64,000 nucleotides of DNA, taken from positions 186,001 through 250,000 of the forward strand of contig CAVZGN010000004.1 of NCBI GenBank assembly GCA_963774895.1. Direction: 5' to 3'. Positions 18,818 through 26,749 of the stretch are shown here, in pieces. The notes under the pieces are model-generated. The model searched no databases. It saw only the letters and a program-made list of their open reading frames with translations, and was not told where the DNA came from. This DNA is from REEB76 sp963774895. GTDB lineage: Bacteria > Pseudomonadota > Gammaproteobacteria > Natronospirales > REEB76. Each line of letters opens with the position of its first letter. The first letter of the stretch is position 1. The translations under genes and the position numbers were made by a program.

Positions 18818-19117
18818 ATGATGCTCATCAAGACCGCAGAACCCAACCGTCAGATCGAGAGGATGCTCGATAAAAGCGCCCGGCGCAGACGCCTGGCGCG
18901 ACGTCAGGACCTTGTACATGAGGCATCGCAGGCCGTCGCCACACCCAGTGTAGTAACTGAGGTCATACAGGAAATGACCGCCTCAAATCGGATACTGCGT
19001 CATGCAAAACCCCGTGCAGTGCCCACCAAGCCGGGACAGAACCTTTCTCCCGGCAGGCTCTCGCGTGATACCTATAGCGTAACGCGCTGGAATGTCTTCG
19101 GCGATATGTTCCTGTAG
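18818..19117 (+). CDS. Small basic protein of unknown function
   Basis: 99 residues from ATG 18818, with GGAGAGAG four bases upstream. The N-terminal half is Arg-rich (SARRRRLARRQDL) and the rest is polar with no membrane segment or signal peptide. I recognise no family. It is a reasonable gene because of the strong ribosome-binding site and its own gap on both sides, but the absence of homology judged by eye makes it tentative. The MITE-like element lies 200 bases upstream. Confidence 0.45.
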   Translation: MMLIKTAEPNRQIERMLDKSARRRRLARRQDLVHEASQAVATPSVVTEVIQEMTASNRILRHAKPRAVPTKPGQNLSPGRLSRDTYSVTRWNVFGDMFL

Positions 19118-19252
19118 TTGGAACGCCCGCTTCAAGGTTGGTTACGGAATATTGGATAGCGGCGCACCATGGCGCCGGTTAGAAGCTAGAATAGGCGCAC
19201 CGGAAACCGGCCTGTCGGTCCGGCATCCTAACCTCCTCTCCGGAAACGAAGT

Positions 19253-20176
19253 GTGGCTACCCAATACCCTGCGCATATCTGGCATAACGGCAAGATCAAA
19301 CCCTGGGCGGAAGCCACCGTGCATGTTATGGCGCATGCACTGCACTATGGTTCCTCGATATTCGAAGGCATCCGCAGTTATCCAACACCCAAAGGCGTGA
19401 TGATCTTCCGGCTCACGCATCATCTCGAGCGGCTGTTCAATTCCGCCAAAATCTATGACATGCACATGCCCTATGATCAGGTGACATTAGCCAGCGCCTG
19501 CCGTGAAGTGGTGCGTCTCAACAATCTCAAGCGAGCCTACATCCGTCCGGTGGCATTTCGCAGCGCCGGCAAGGGCCTGAGCCTGAGTGCGGAAACCACC
19601 ACCGATGTGGCGGTGGGTTCCTGGGAATTGGGCAGTTATCTGGGCGGCGACGCCATCGAGAATGGCATCGATGCCTGCGTATCATCCTGGCAGCGGCCAG
19701 CGCCGAATACCCTGCCAATGGGCGCCAAGGCCGGCGGTAATTATCTTTCAGGGCAGCTGATAGCACGCGAAGCGCGGCGTTTGGGATTCGGCGAGGGCAT
19801 TGCACTCACCAGCAACGGTTTGCTCAGCGAAGGCGCCGGCGAGAATCTGTTTCTGGTGTTTGAAGGCGCGCTGCATACCACACCCGTGAGCGCCGCGATC
19901 CTCAATGGCATCACCCGTGATACGCTCATCAAGCTTGCGGCCGATGCAAGCATCCAAGTGATAGAGCGCGACCTGCCGCGCGAATATCTTTATCTGGCAA
20001 ACGAAGTCTTCATGTGCGGGACTGCCGCCGAAATTACACCCATCCGCTCGGTGGACGGCAAGCCGATAGGCAACGGCAAACCGGGGCCGGTTACGCGCAG
20101 GATGCAGCAACTTTTTTTTGGATTGTTCGAGGGCCGTACACCGGACACGCGCGGCTGGCTGGAACCGGTTGACTGA
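19253..20176 (+). CDS. ilvE: Branched-chain amino acid aminotransferase
   Basis: 307 residues, class IV fold-type PLP enzyme that makes valine, leucine and isoleucine from their keto acids. Signature parts are FEGIRSYPTPKG, RLFNSAKIYDM, the PLP-lysine region MGAKAGGNYLSGQLI, and the phosphate-binding GAGENLF...NGITRDT. The start is GTG at 19253, inferred from homology to the MATQYPAHIWHNG N-terminus. The region before it shows no strong ribosome-binding site. Confidence 0.95.
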   Translation: MATQYPAHIWHNGKIKPWAEATVHVMAHALHYGSSIFEGIRSYPTPKGVMIFRLTHHLERLFNSAKIYDMHMPYDQVTLASACREVVRLNNLKRAYIRPVAFRSAGKGLSLSAETTTDVAVGSWELGSYLGGDAIENGIDACVSSWQRPAPNTLPMGAKAGGNYLSGQLIAREARRLGFGEGIALTSNGLLSEGAGENLFLVFEGALHTTPVSAAILNGITRDTLIKLAADASIQVIERDLPREYLYLANEVFMCGTAAEITPIRSVDGKPIGNGKPGPVTRRMQQLFFGLFEGRTPDTRGWLEPVD

Positions 20177-20244
20177 GTCCATGTGGTGTTGCTGTAATCA
20201 AACCTCACGAAATTCCAAGCATTCGTTATGAGTGCTGTCATTGC

Positions 20245-20622
20245 ATGACTGAAAACGACGAACTCAATAAAAGAGACTTGCTGGGCTTACCTCAGACGCG
20301 GCTATTGTTCTGGCTGCCGTGGGTGTTGATACTAATCGGCTTTTTCATCGAAGGAGTCACGCGCACCGTGTTGTGGACCACCGGTTTTAGTCTGATTGGC
20401 ATCGCTTGCCTGGAAAATGTCCGACGTTGCCGGCGGCGATTCTGTCTAGGCAGCGGACCGGTCTATGTGTTGGCGGCGCTCGTATCGTTGCTCTACGGCG
20501 TACGGGTTTTGCCGCTGGGCATGCATGGCTGGTACTGGATTCTGGGCGCCACGGTGGCGGCAAGCCTGTCCTTTGGTCTGTTTCTCGAAAAGATTTATGG
20601 CAAATACCCCAACGCTCAATGA
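20245..20622 (+). CDS. Small integral membrane protein, unknown (paralog at 52,436)
   Basis: 125 residues with about three to four hydrophobic helices. It shares a pattern with the protein at 52436-52819: an N-terminal LLFWLPWVLIL segment, an RRC...R...C(x)GPxYVLAALVSLLYG block, a GxHGWxWI motif and a C-terminal GKY tail. I do not recognise a named family. Cysteines in the arginine-rich loop are conserved between the two. It lies between ilvE and cysK; context gives no function. Confidence 0.7.
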   Translation: MTENDELNKRDLLGLPQTRLLFWLPWVLILIGFFIEGVTRTVLWTTGFSLIGIACLENVRRCRRRFCLGSGPVYVLAALVSLLYGVRVLPLGMHGWYWILGATVAASLSFGLFLEKIYGKYPNAQ

Positions 20623-20710
20623 GCCATGATGTCTGCTAGCGTACCGGTATTGTGTTTTGTATGCTTGCGAATTATGGATTATCGAACTTCAATCACAGGG
20701 AGCCCTGACC

Positions 20711-21664
20711 ATGATCTACGACAGCATCCTTGACACCATCGGCCGCACGCCTGTGGTGCGACTGCACCGCATCCCGCCCCAACACGTGCAGGTCTACGTG
20801 AAAGTGGAAGCCTTCAATCCGGCCTCCTCGGTGAAGGACCGGCTGGCGCTTGCCATCATCTTGGACGCGGAGCAGCGCGGCACTCTCAAACCGGGGCAGA
20901 CGGTGGTGGAAGCCACCTCCGGCAACACTGGCATCGCGCTCGCCATGGTGTGCGCCGCCCGCGGCTATCCTTTCGTGGCGGTGATGTCGGAGACCTTCTC
21001 GGTGGAGCGGCGCAAACTAATGCGCGCCTTCGGCGCCAAAGTCATCCTCACGCCGGCGGCTGACCGCGCCACCGGCATGGTGCGCCGCACCGAGGAACTG
21101 GCCAAGAAACACGGCTGGTTCCTGGCACGGCAGTTCGAGAATCCGGCCAACCCGGCCTGGCATCGCAGCACCACCGGCCCGGAAATCCTGCTGGATTTCG
21201 CCGGCCGGCGGCTGGATTACTTCGTCACCGGCTGGGGTACCGGCGGCACCCTCACCGGCGCGGGTGAGATGCTCAAGCTCGCACGTCCCGAGGTAAAAAT
21301 CATTGCTGCGGAACCCGCCGGCGCCTCACTGCTTGCAGGCGCTGCCTGGCAGCCGCACAAGATCCAGGGATGGACGCCCGATTTTGTGCCGGCAGTGCTG
21401 AACCGCAAAGTCGCCGACCAGATCATCGCGGTGGACGACACGCTGGCACGCGATATCTCGCAACGCCTGGCGCGCGAAGAAGGCATCCTGGTAGGCATCT
21501 CGGCGGGTGGCACCCTGGCTGCCGCCCTCAAGGTGGCGGATGCTGCGCCAAAAGGTACGGTGCTAGTGGCGATGCTGCCGGATACGGCGGAACGCTATCT
21601 GTCCACCTTCCTGTTCGAGAACATCAAGGAAGGTTCCGACGACGAGTGGCTGGCGCAGCAGTAA
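20711..21664 (+). CDS. cysK: Cysteine synthase (O-acetylserine sulfhydrylase)
   Basis: 317 residues of fold-type II PLP enzyme joining sulfide to O-acetylserine. The PLP lysine lies in NPASSVKDRLA, followed by VVEATSGNTGIALAMVCA, GWGTGGTLTGAGEMLK and GISAGGTLAAALK. The ATG at 20711, preceded by AGGGAG, gives the right N-terminus MIYDSILDTIGRTPVVRL; the frame opens 18 codons earlier without support. The subtype (CysK versus CysM) is my reading from length and C-terminus. Confidence 0.93.
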   Translation: MIYDSILDTIGRTPVVRLHRIPPQHVQVYVKVEAFNPASSVKDRLALAIILDAEQRGTLKPGQTVVEATSGNTGIALAMVCAARGYPFVAVMSETFSVERRKLMRAFGAKVILTPAADRATGMVRRTEELAKKHGWFLARQFENPANPAWHRSTTGPEILLDFAGRRLDYFVTGWGTGGTLTGAGEMLKLARPEVKIIAAEPAGASLLAGAAWQPHKIQGWTPDFVPAVLNRKVADQIIAVDDTLARDISQRLAREEGILVGISAGGTLAAALKVADAAPKGTVLVAMLPDTAERYLSTFLFENIKEGSDDEWLAQQ

Positions 21665-21724
21665 CCCGGCTAGTCATGCGACGGGCAATCGGACCTGTTG
21701 AAGACAGAGGCCCTGTCAACGTCT

Positions 21725-22774
21725 CTAGTTGTCTATATATACCAGGATGGTGCCGGCATGCGGATCGCACACGAACACCCTGCCTTCGCCATCATCGGTC
21801 ACGCAGTGCGCGCCTTTGGCCGTGGCATATACCCTCAATGCCTGCAATGATCCCGATGACGTCACCTTGATTATCGTCATGCTGGCACTGCGCGCACCCG
21901 GCACGTACAGGTGGCCTGACTTCGGGTTATAGCTGATGATGTCAATACCGGCGCCCGCCTTGGCGGTCGCCAAATGTTTGCCGTCGGCCACATCCAGGAC
22001 TGCTACCTGGCCCTCGCTACAGGCCACCAACAGAAAACCCTTCGCCGCATCGATCGCCAGGCCGCGCGGATCTACGCAGGAATTGTTCCATTCGGCTACC
22101 GGAGTGCGTGTGGGTATATCGATGACCACCGTTTTGTGTTTCCACAAGTTGGTATAGGCACGGTTCAATTCCGAATCGAACACCAATGATTCCGGACCGC
22201 CTTTGATTCGGATATTGCTGTTTAGCGTGATCACCAGATTGTGATCGGGGTTGACGCTGAACACCTGGATCTGCTGGGCACGCGGTTCGGTGACCCACAA
22301 TTCATGCCGCACTTGCAGATAGCGAACGTAATCCGGTTCGCCGGCCAACCTGATGTTCTGGATGAGCTTGCCGTTATGGGCGTCGAGCACCGCCACACCC
22401 GGCATGCCGTGATCGCTGGCGAAGATATAACCGTCCCCATACACGGCAGACGAGGTGCCTGAGTCATGGCCATGCATTCCCACAGCTGGTGTGGTAACCG
22501 AGTAGCTGTCAGCGATGGCTCGGCTGGAAGGGTCGATCAATATCAGCATGCCGGTCTGCCCGGCAGGAATCGAAACCTTCCCCAAAGCAGGCATGTAGCC
22601 GATATCGTCAAATCCGATCCCCTGGGTTCCGCCTGGGATACGGATGATCGCCTGCGGCGCCGTGAAGGAGGTCTCAGCCTTGACGGATGCAGCTACGATT
22701 GTCAGCAGCGATACCACCAGCGCAAGTGAACCACCGTGCATCCACCACCAACATAATCTCTTCATCTGTTGCAT
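21725..22774 (-). CDS. Secreted beta-propeller (YVTN/YncE-like) protein
   Basis: 349 residues with a signal peptide (LALVVSLLTIVAASVKAE). The body repeats the YncE/YVTN pattern, about seven blades, with units like GYIFASDHGMPGVAVLDAHNGK, LWVTEPRAQQIQVFSVN and FDSELNRAYTNLWKHKTVVID. Such proteins are periplasmic or extracellular and often bind DNA, metals or other ligands; this one's target is unknown. The start is ATG 22774 with a second in-frame ATG 3 codons downstream. Confidence 0.85.
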   Translation of the reverse strand: MQQMKRLCWWWMHGGSLALVVSLLTIVAASVKAETSFTAPQAIIRIPGGTQGIGFDDIGYMPALGKVSIPAGQTGMLILIDPSSRAIADSYSVTTPAVGMHGHDSGTSSAVYGDGYIFASDHGMPGVAVLDAHNGKLIQNIRLAGEPDYVRYLQVRHELWVTEPRAQQIQVFSVNPDHNLVITLNSNIRIKGGPESLVFDSELNRAYTNLWKHKTVVIDIPTRTPVAEWNNSCVDPRGLAIDAAKGFLLVACSEGQVAVLDVADGKHLATAKAGAGIDIISYNPKSGHLYVPGARSASMTIIKVTSSGSLQALRVYATAKGAHCVTDDGEGRVFVCDPHAGTILVYIDN

Positions 22775-22818
22775 TTTACAGGTCTCCGGATTTTCGCGGT
22801 TGGATTTGTGTCAATATT

Positions 22819-23484
22819 TCACGGGTGTTTACGCGCCAACGTAAGCCCATCGCCGATGGGCACCAGGCTCAATTCGATGCGTTTATCAGCCTGCAGGGTT
22901 TGGTTGAACTTGCGGATGGCGAGCGTATCCACAGTCCTGTCTTTCTTGTCGATCACGCTGCCGCTCCACAACACGTTGTCGACGGCGATAAGTCCCCCGG
23001 GGCGCAGCAGCCTGAGCAGCCGTTCGTAGTAATTCAGATAATTATGCTTGTCGGCATCGATGAAGGCGAAATCGAAGCGCCCGGCCTCGCCATGCATCAA
23101 CAGGGTATCCAGGGTTTCCAGCGCCGGGCCCAGGCGCAGCTCGATTTTGCGTTCCACGCCGGCTTCCTTCCAGTAACGCCTGGCCACCGCGGTGAATTCC
23201 TCGCTCACATCGCAGGCGATGATGCGGCCCTCATCCGGCAGGCCCAAGGCCACGGACAGGCTGCTGTAGCCGGTAAACACCCCCACCTCGATACAGCGGC
23301 TGGCGCTCATCAAGCGCACCAGCAAGCGCATGAATTGGCCCTGTTCAGGGGAGATCTGCATGTTGTGTCTGGGATGTTCGGCGGTTTCTTCCCGCAATCG
23401 TTTCAGTAACGGTGGTTCACGCAGTGAAACCTTCAGTAAATAGTCATACAGCTGATTGTTTACGGAGATGGTACGATTAGACAT
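22819..23484 (-). CDS. SAM-dependent O-methyltransferase (class I, COMT-like)
   Basis: 221 residues. The SAM motif is CIEVGVFTGYSSLSVALGLPD, followed by RIIACDVSEEF, the metal-binding DFAFIDADKHNY and LRPGGLIAVDNVLWSG. These define the small cation-dependent O-methyltransferases of the CCoAOMT type. Substrate unknown. ATG 23484 gives the family N-terminus MSNRTISVNNQLYDYLLK; the frame is open 25 codons further up but that part overlaps the divergent cpdA leader. SAH made here feeds AhcY. Confidence 0.9.
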   Translation of the reverse strand: MSNRTISVNNQLYDYLLKVSLREPPLLKRLREETAEHPRHNMQISPEQGQFMRLLVRLMSASRCIEVGVFTGYSSLSVALGLPDEGRIIACDVSEEFTAVARRYWKEAGVERKIELRLGPALETLDTLLMHGEAGRFDFAFIDADKHNYLNYYERLLRLLRPGGLIAVDNVLWSGSVIDKKDRTVDTLAIRKFNQTLQADKRIELSLVPIGDGLTLARKHP

Positions 23485-23508
23485 GACCTGCACCATTGAC
23501 GGTTCGCA

Positions 23509-24270
23509 ATGAAAACTGATTCTACTCCCATCCGATTGCTGCAGATCACCGATACGCATTTGTATACGGAGCCAGACAAGAAACTGTATGGCGTCAACAC
23601 ACGCGCATCATTTGAACGCGTGCTCGCTGCCGCCCGCAAGCAGCGGAAACCGGATCTGGTGCTGGCCACCGGCGATCTGGTGCATGATGAATCCGCGGCG
23701 GGCTACCATACGCTTGTCAGCAAGCTGCACGCATTGGATGCGCCGGTCGCAGCCATCGCCGGCAATCACGATGCACTCGATCAATTAGGAAAAATCTCAG
23801 GCAAGAACTTCCGCATCGGCGGCAGCCACAGGCTGGGGACCTGGTGTTTGGTGCTGCTGAACACCCTGGTACCCGGTGATACCGATGGCCATCTAGATAC
23901 CGATGAACTGCAGCTCCTGGAAGCAGCGCTCACACAAGCGCGGAGCATGCATGTACTCATTGCCCTACATCATCATCCCGTACCGATCGGGTGCACATGG
24001 CTGGACCGCATCGGACTCAATAATGCCGATGCTTTTTTTGAGATTCTGGACTGTCATCATAATGTGCGATGCATACTCTGGGGACATGTGCATCAGGCCT
24101 TCGAATCTGAACGCCGTGGAGTGCGCCTCATGGCTACGCCTTCCACCTGTGCACAATTCCGGCCGGATTCACCCGAGTTTGCACTGGACGACAAGCCACC
24201 CGGTATGCGCTGGCTGACGCTGCACCCGGATGGGCATATCGATACTGAAATTGAATGGGTCACGGGTTGA
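23509..24270 (+). CDS. cpdA: cAMP phosphodiesterase, metallophosphoesterase (CpdA/Icc)
   Basis: 253 residues of calcineurin-like phosphoesterase. All metal motifs of class III cAMP phosphodiesterases are visible: LQITDTHLY, LATGDLVHDES, AGNHDALD, ALHHHPVP and WGHVHQAFE, plus the STCAQF motif usual in CpdA. It hydrolyses cAMP to AMP in the cytosol and lowers CRP-type signalling. It is divergent from the O-methyltransferase, 24 bases between starts. A cNMP-binding protein is encoded at 29722. Confidence 0.93.
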   Translation: MKTDSTPIRLLQITDTHLYTEPDKKLYGVNTRASFERVLAAARKQRKPDLVLATGDLVHDESAAGYHTLVSKLHALDAPVAAIAGNHDALDQLGKISGKNFRIGGSHRLGTWCLVLLNTLVPGDTDGHLDTDELQLLEAALTQARSMHVLIALHHHPVPIGCTWLDRIGLNNADAFFEILDCHHNVRCILWGHVHQAFESERRGVRLMATPSTCAQFRPDSPEFALDDKPPGMRWLTLHPDGHIDTEIEWVTG

Positions 24271-24294
24271 AAAAGCGTCACCAGAACTAGTTGC

Positions 24295-25263
24295 ATGCTT
24301 AATAAGCACGTCCAAAAACTTCTGATATTGATATGCATGGCCGCGGCGCTGGTCGCATGCAAGGCATCAAAAGAAAGCGCTACACCCGCCACTGCGAACA
24401 TGCCAGTCACGGCCGCTGCTCAGACGACTGCCGTAGCAACCGCCGTAGCGGCAGTCCCCGCCCATCATTTTCTGTGGCGTGTCAGCAAAGGCCACGATTC
24501 CCTGTACCTGGTGGGATCACTGCATGCACTCAACCCGGATGATTATCCCCTGCCGGAAGCGATGGAGGACGCCTTCCGGCATTCATCTGGCCTGGTGGAG
24601 GAGATCAATCTGACCACGGTAGATACCGCCAGCATGCAGCAGGAAGCCTTGCGCATGGGTGCTTACCCACGCGGCCAATCCCTGCGCAAGGATTTGCCGC
24701 CCGATGTCTATGCGAAAGTGACCGAGGGTGCACAAAAACTCGGCATCGATATGCAGCGACTGGACATGCTGCGTCCGTGGCTGGGAAGTATCGCGATCCT
24801 GGATATGCAACTGAAACAGGCGGGCTACAGCGCCAGCTCCGGCGTGGATCATCATTTCGCCGATGAAGCCCAGATGAGCGGCAAGCACATCATCGGTCTG
24901 GAGACGCCCCATTTCCAGCTGCGGCTGCTCGCCGACCTGCCTGCGAAAGTACAGCAGGACATGCTGCTGCAGTCATTGGAACAGGCCATGGACTTCAACC
25001 ATGAGATGCAACAACTGATCGATGCCTGGAGGAAGGGTGATACTTCCGCCCTGGAAAAAATCCTCGCACACGATTTCGCCAGTTACCCGCTCGCTTACAA
25101 ACTCTTGATCGCAGATCGTAACCGCGCCTGGATGCCGCAATTGCAACGCTTGATGCGCGGTGGTCGTCAATACTTCGTGGTGGTAGGCGCGCTGCACATG
25201 GTCGGTACGGATGGCCTGTTGGCGCGCTTCAAGAGGGCGGGATATAAGGTTGAACAGTTATAG
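24295..25263 (+). CDS. TraB/GumN-family lipoprotein
   Basis: 322 residues. The N-terminus ends in the lipobox LVACKA, then an Ala-rich linker. FLWRVSKGHDSLYLVGSLHALNP (about 60-80) and the C-terminal FVVVGALHMVGTDGLLARFKRAGY are the two signature blocks of the TraB/GumN family, putative metal-dependent peptidases with two GxxH motifs. The mature protein would face the periplasm. It follows cpdA after 24 bases and may share its transcript, but the functions need not be linked. Confidence 0.9.
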   Translation: MLNKHVQKLLILICMAAALVACKASKESATPATANMPVTAAAQTTAVATAVAAVPAHHFLWRVSKGHDSLYLVGSLHALNPDDYPLPEAMEDAFRHSSGLVEEINLTTVDTASMQQEALRMGAYPRGQSLRKDLPPDVYAKVTEGAQKLGIDMQRLDMLRPWLGSIAILDMQLKQAGYSASSGVDHHFADEAQMSGKHIIGLETPHFQLRLLADLPAKVQQDMLLQSLEQAMDFNHEMQQLIDAWRKGDTSALEKILAHDFASYPLAYKLLIADRNRAWMPQLQRLMRGGRQYFVVVGALHMVGTDGLLARFKRAGYKVEQL

Positions 25264-25304
25264 CGACTTTATATCCTGGATAAGGAGAGTAGATACTTTC
25301 GGGT

Positions 25305-25381
25305 ATTCGGGTTTCGTGATTGATCTCAGTTAGTTCTGGCACTCGGTACATGCGAGTGTAAATTCGGATTCTGTGATTGAT
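25305..25381 (+). repeat. Direct repeats of an ATTCGGATTCTGTGATTGAT motif
   Basis: ATTCGGGTTTCGTGATTGAT at 25305-25324 and ATTCGGATTCTGTGATTGAT at 25362-25381 match at 17 of 20 bases, 57 bases apart. The reverse complement of the same motif is at 26383-26401 (18 of 19 match to the second copy). The three copies flank the stretch with the small ORF, the lipoprotein and its leader. Confidence 0.6.
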
Positions 25382-25435
25382 AAGTCGGGTTTCCCCTGAT
25401 AATTTTCGGTCTTAAGTATGGATTAAGGGGAGATC

Positions 25436-25558
25436 ATGGAAGACGCACCACCAAGCTGCACAACGCCTAACCTGCTCAATCTGCCGGGATACGGGATCCT
25501 TGAAGTCAGCGAGAACCTGCATTGGATCAGAGACCGCAGTGTTGCTCAACGGAAATAA
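25436..25558 (+). CDS. Possible 40-residue small protein
   Basis: A 40-codon frame begins with ATG 25436, five bases after AAGGGGAG, a strong ribosome-binding site in a gap without other genes. The product (MEDAPPSCTTPNLLNLPGYG at the N-terminus) has no membrane segment or known family. The ribosome-binding site is the main support; it could also be chance. Confidence 0.3.
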   Translation: MEDAPPSCTTPNLLNLPGYGILEVSENLHWIRDRSVAQRK

Positions 25559-25690
25559 CGTTTCGGTGATCTGGAGTCGTCGTTGGAAGGGCCGCTTTAC
25601 TTTCAGGAGCGGCCTATCAAGGGGTAAAATCATCGTAGTGTGGTTTGAAGTGCTGCATCCGGCCATAAGCGGACGTCCCAGCCTTTCTCA

Positions 25691-26059
25691 CTAGTTACCG
25701 GAAAATCCGACACTCTTCGACAGAAGACTCGCTATTACTATAGTCACGGCCGCAACGATTACGACAACTAAGCTCACAGTTTTGACGGTACTGAAATGAC
25801 GGACCTGGACTTGGCGAATGTCGGAATAGGCAACAAACACTCCGTTACCGCTGATTCCTTTATCGGAAACGGCGGTTACTTCGAATGTGACTTCGGTGAG
25901 GTCATTCCGAATAATATTGATTTTGTCACCCACCTTTATTTGACTGGCAAGTGACTGAGCATCGGTTGCGGGCAGAGACCGCATGGTGGTGCATCCAGCA
26001 GTAAACGCAATCAGAACCAGATAAACAGTTAACTTATTGACTGTTAAGCGGCTAGCCAT
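25691..26059 (-). CDS. Lipoprotein with C-terminal membrane anchor, unknown
   Basis: 122 residues from ATG 26059, which has AGGGGA five bases upstream. A lipobox IAFTAGC follows the N-terminal hydrophobic segment. A small beta-rich domain (KVGDKINIIRNDLTEVTFEVTAVSDKG) comes next, and a second hydrophobic stretch (VSLVVVIVAAVTIVIASLL) near the C-terminus. The frame is open 36 codons further upstream, but that portion is the structured leader described next. No family recognised. The leader resembles a c-di-GMP riboswitch. Confidence 0.72.
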   Translation of the reverse strand: MASRLTVNKLTVYLVLIAFTAGCTTMRSLPATDAQSLASQIKVGDKINIIRNDLTEVTFEVTAVSDKGISGNGVFVAYSDIRQVQVRHFSTVKTVSLVVVIVAAVTIVIASLLSKSVGFSGN

Positions 26060-26089
26060 TAAGGTCCCCTGTGCATTGAAGCCCAGCAA

Positions 26090-26187
26090 TCTTGGGTTCT
26101 TCGGAGGTCTTCCATGGCTTCTCAAGGAAGCAAGAACCCGTGGCTTTGGGTCCCTGACTTTGGTCATGTATGCCGTCGTCAGTGATG
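26090..26187 (-). promoter_or_regulatory. Possible c-di-GMP-I (GEMM-like) riboswitch in the lipoprotein leader
   Basis: Read on the minus strand, the leader has GACGGCATAC, a short stem TGAC-CAAA-GTCA (26155-26166), then GGGACCCAAAGCCACGGG (26137-26154) and, after a stem TTCTT/GAGAA, GACCTCCGAAG. The order stem-loop, GGGACgCAAAGCCacGGG, stem, and ...CCGAAG is that of c-di-GMP-I riboswitches; one position (GACCC for GACGC) and the 3' part differ from the consensus. It ends about 31 bases before the lipoprotein start. A degenerate or variant aptamer is the best reading, but not certain. Confidence 0.45.
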
Positions 26188-26457
26188 TATCTCAAGTGTA
26201 GTACAAGTGTAGTACAAATGAACAAGCCCTCCAGTCGGTTATCTTAGCCCAACTACTTTTGGCCAGTCAGCGAAGGGCGGCTTTGGGTCGGAAGCAGAAG
26301 TAGAAAGAGTCGAATCTCGGGTGCTAGATATGAAGGGCAGCATCCGGCCAATGAGCAATCATTCGGAATATGATGCTGGTGCATCAATTACAGAATCCGA
26401 AAACCCATACATTCTAACCAACGCCCTTAATAGTCGCTTGTGAGCCCCGCACTCCCT
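26188..26457. other. Intergenic region between the leader and the rubredoxin gene
   Basis: Apart from the 11-bp tandem repeat and the inverted copy of the 20-bp motif at 26383-26401, I see nothing in this stretch. It probably holds the promoter of the lipoprotein gene. Confidence 0.5.
26193..26217. repeat. Tandem 11-bp repeat upstream of the lipoprotein leader
   Basis: CAAGTGTAGTA occurs twice head to tail (26193-26203, 26204-26214), followed by CAA. It lies just upstream of the riboswitch-like leader on the minus strand, where the promoter would be. Confidence 0.6.
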
Positions 26458-26658
26458 TCAGATCTCGATCATCTCGAAATCTTCCTTGCCTGAGCCACAA
26501 TCCGGGCAGCGCCAGTTGAGCGGCACGTCTTCCCACTTGGTGCCCGGCGACAGGCCACTTTCCGGATGGCCCTTGGCCTCCTCATACACGAATCCACAGA
26601 TGACGCACATGTAGGATCTCATCGTGGTCTTTATGGCCAGAGGTTCAGTAACGCTCAT
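26458..26658 (-). CDS. Rubredoxin
   Basis: 66 residues from ATG 26658. The iron ligands are Cys18 and Cys21 in MCVICGF and Cys51 and Cys54 in WRCPDCGSGK, with the family's VYEEAKG, GLSPGTKWEDVP between. It is a small one-electron carrier with one Fe(SCys)4 centre. Two further in-frame ATGs (26712, 26622) exist. It is divergent from thiD, an arrangement common in gammaproteobacteria. Confidence 0.95.
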   Translation of the reverse strand: MSVTEPLAIKTTMRSYMCVICGFVYEEAKGHPESGLSPGTKWEDVPLNWRCPDCGSGKEDFEMIEI

Positions 26659-26749
26659 GATTGTCAGCTCGTCACGAATCGAGGTTTGCAGGCGGGTATT
26701 TTCGCACGTCACTCCCGGCAGCGGAACCGGTACGGGTTAAAATTCATGC

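Larger units (their letters stand above)
25264..25690. other. Intergenic region with short repeats and a possible small ORF
   Basis: This 427-base gap holds direct repeats of a 20-bp motif at 25305 and 25362, a 40-codon open frame with a good ribosome-binding site at 25436, and a hairpin GGCCGCT/AGCGGCC near 25590-25614 that lacks a T-run. No larger gene is supported. Confidence 0.5.

Noticed and set aside
25589..25615. Hairpin in the gap as terminator of TraB/GumN gene
   Set aside because: Stem GGCCGCT/AGCGGCC exists but no T-run follows, and it is over 300 bases downstream.
25412..25666. 84-codon minus-strand frame in the gap before the lipoprotein
   Set aside because: No ribosome-binding site, and it is opposite a better-supported small frame.
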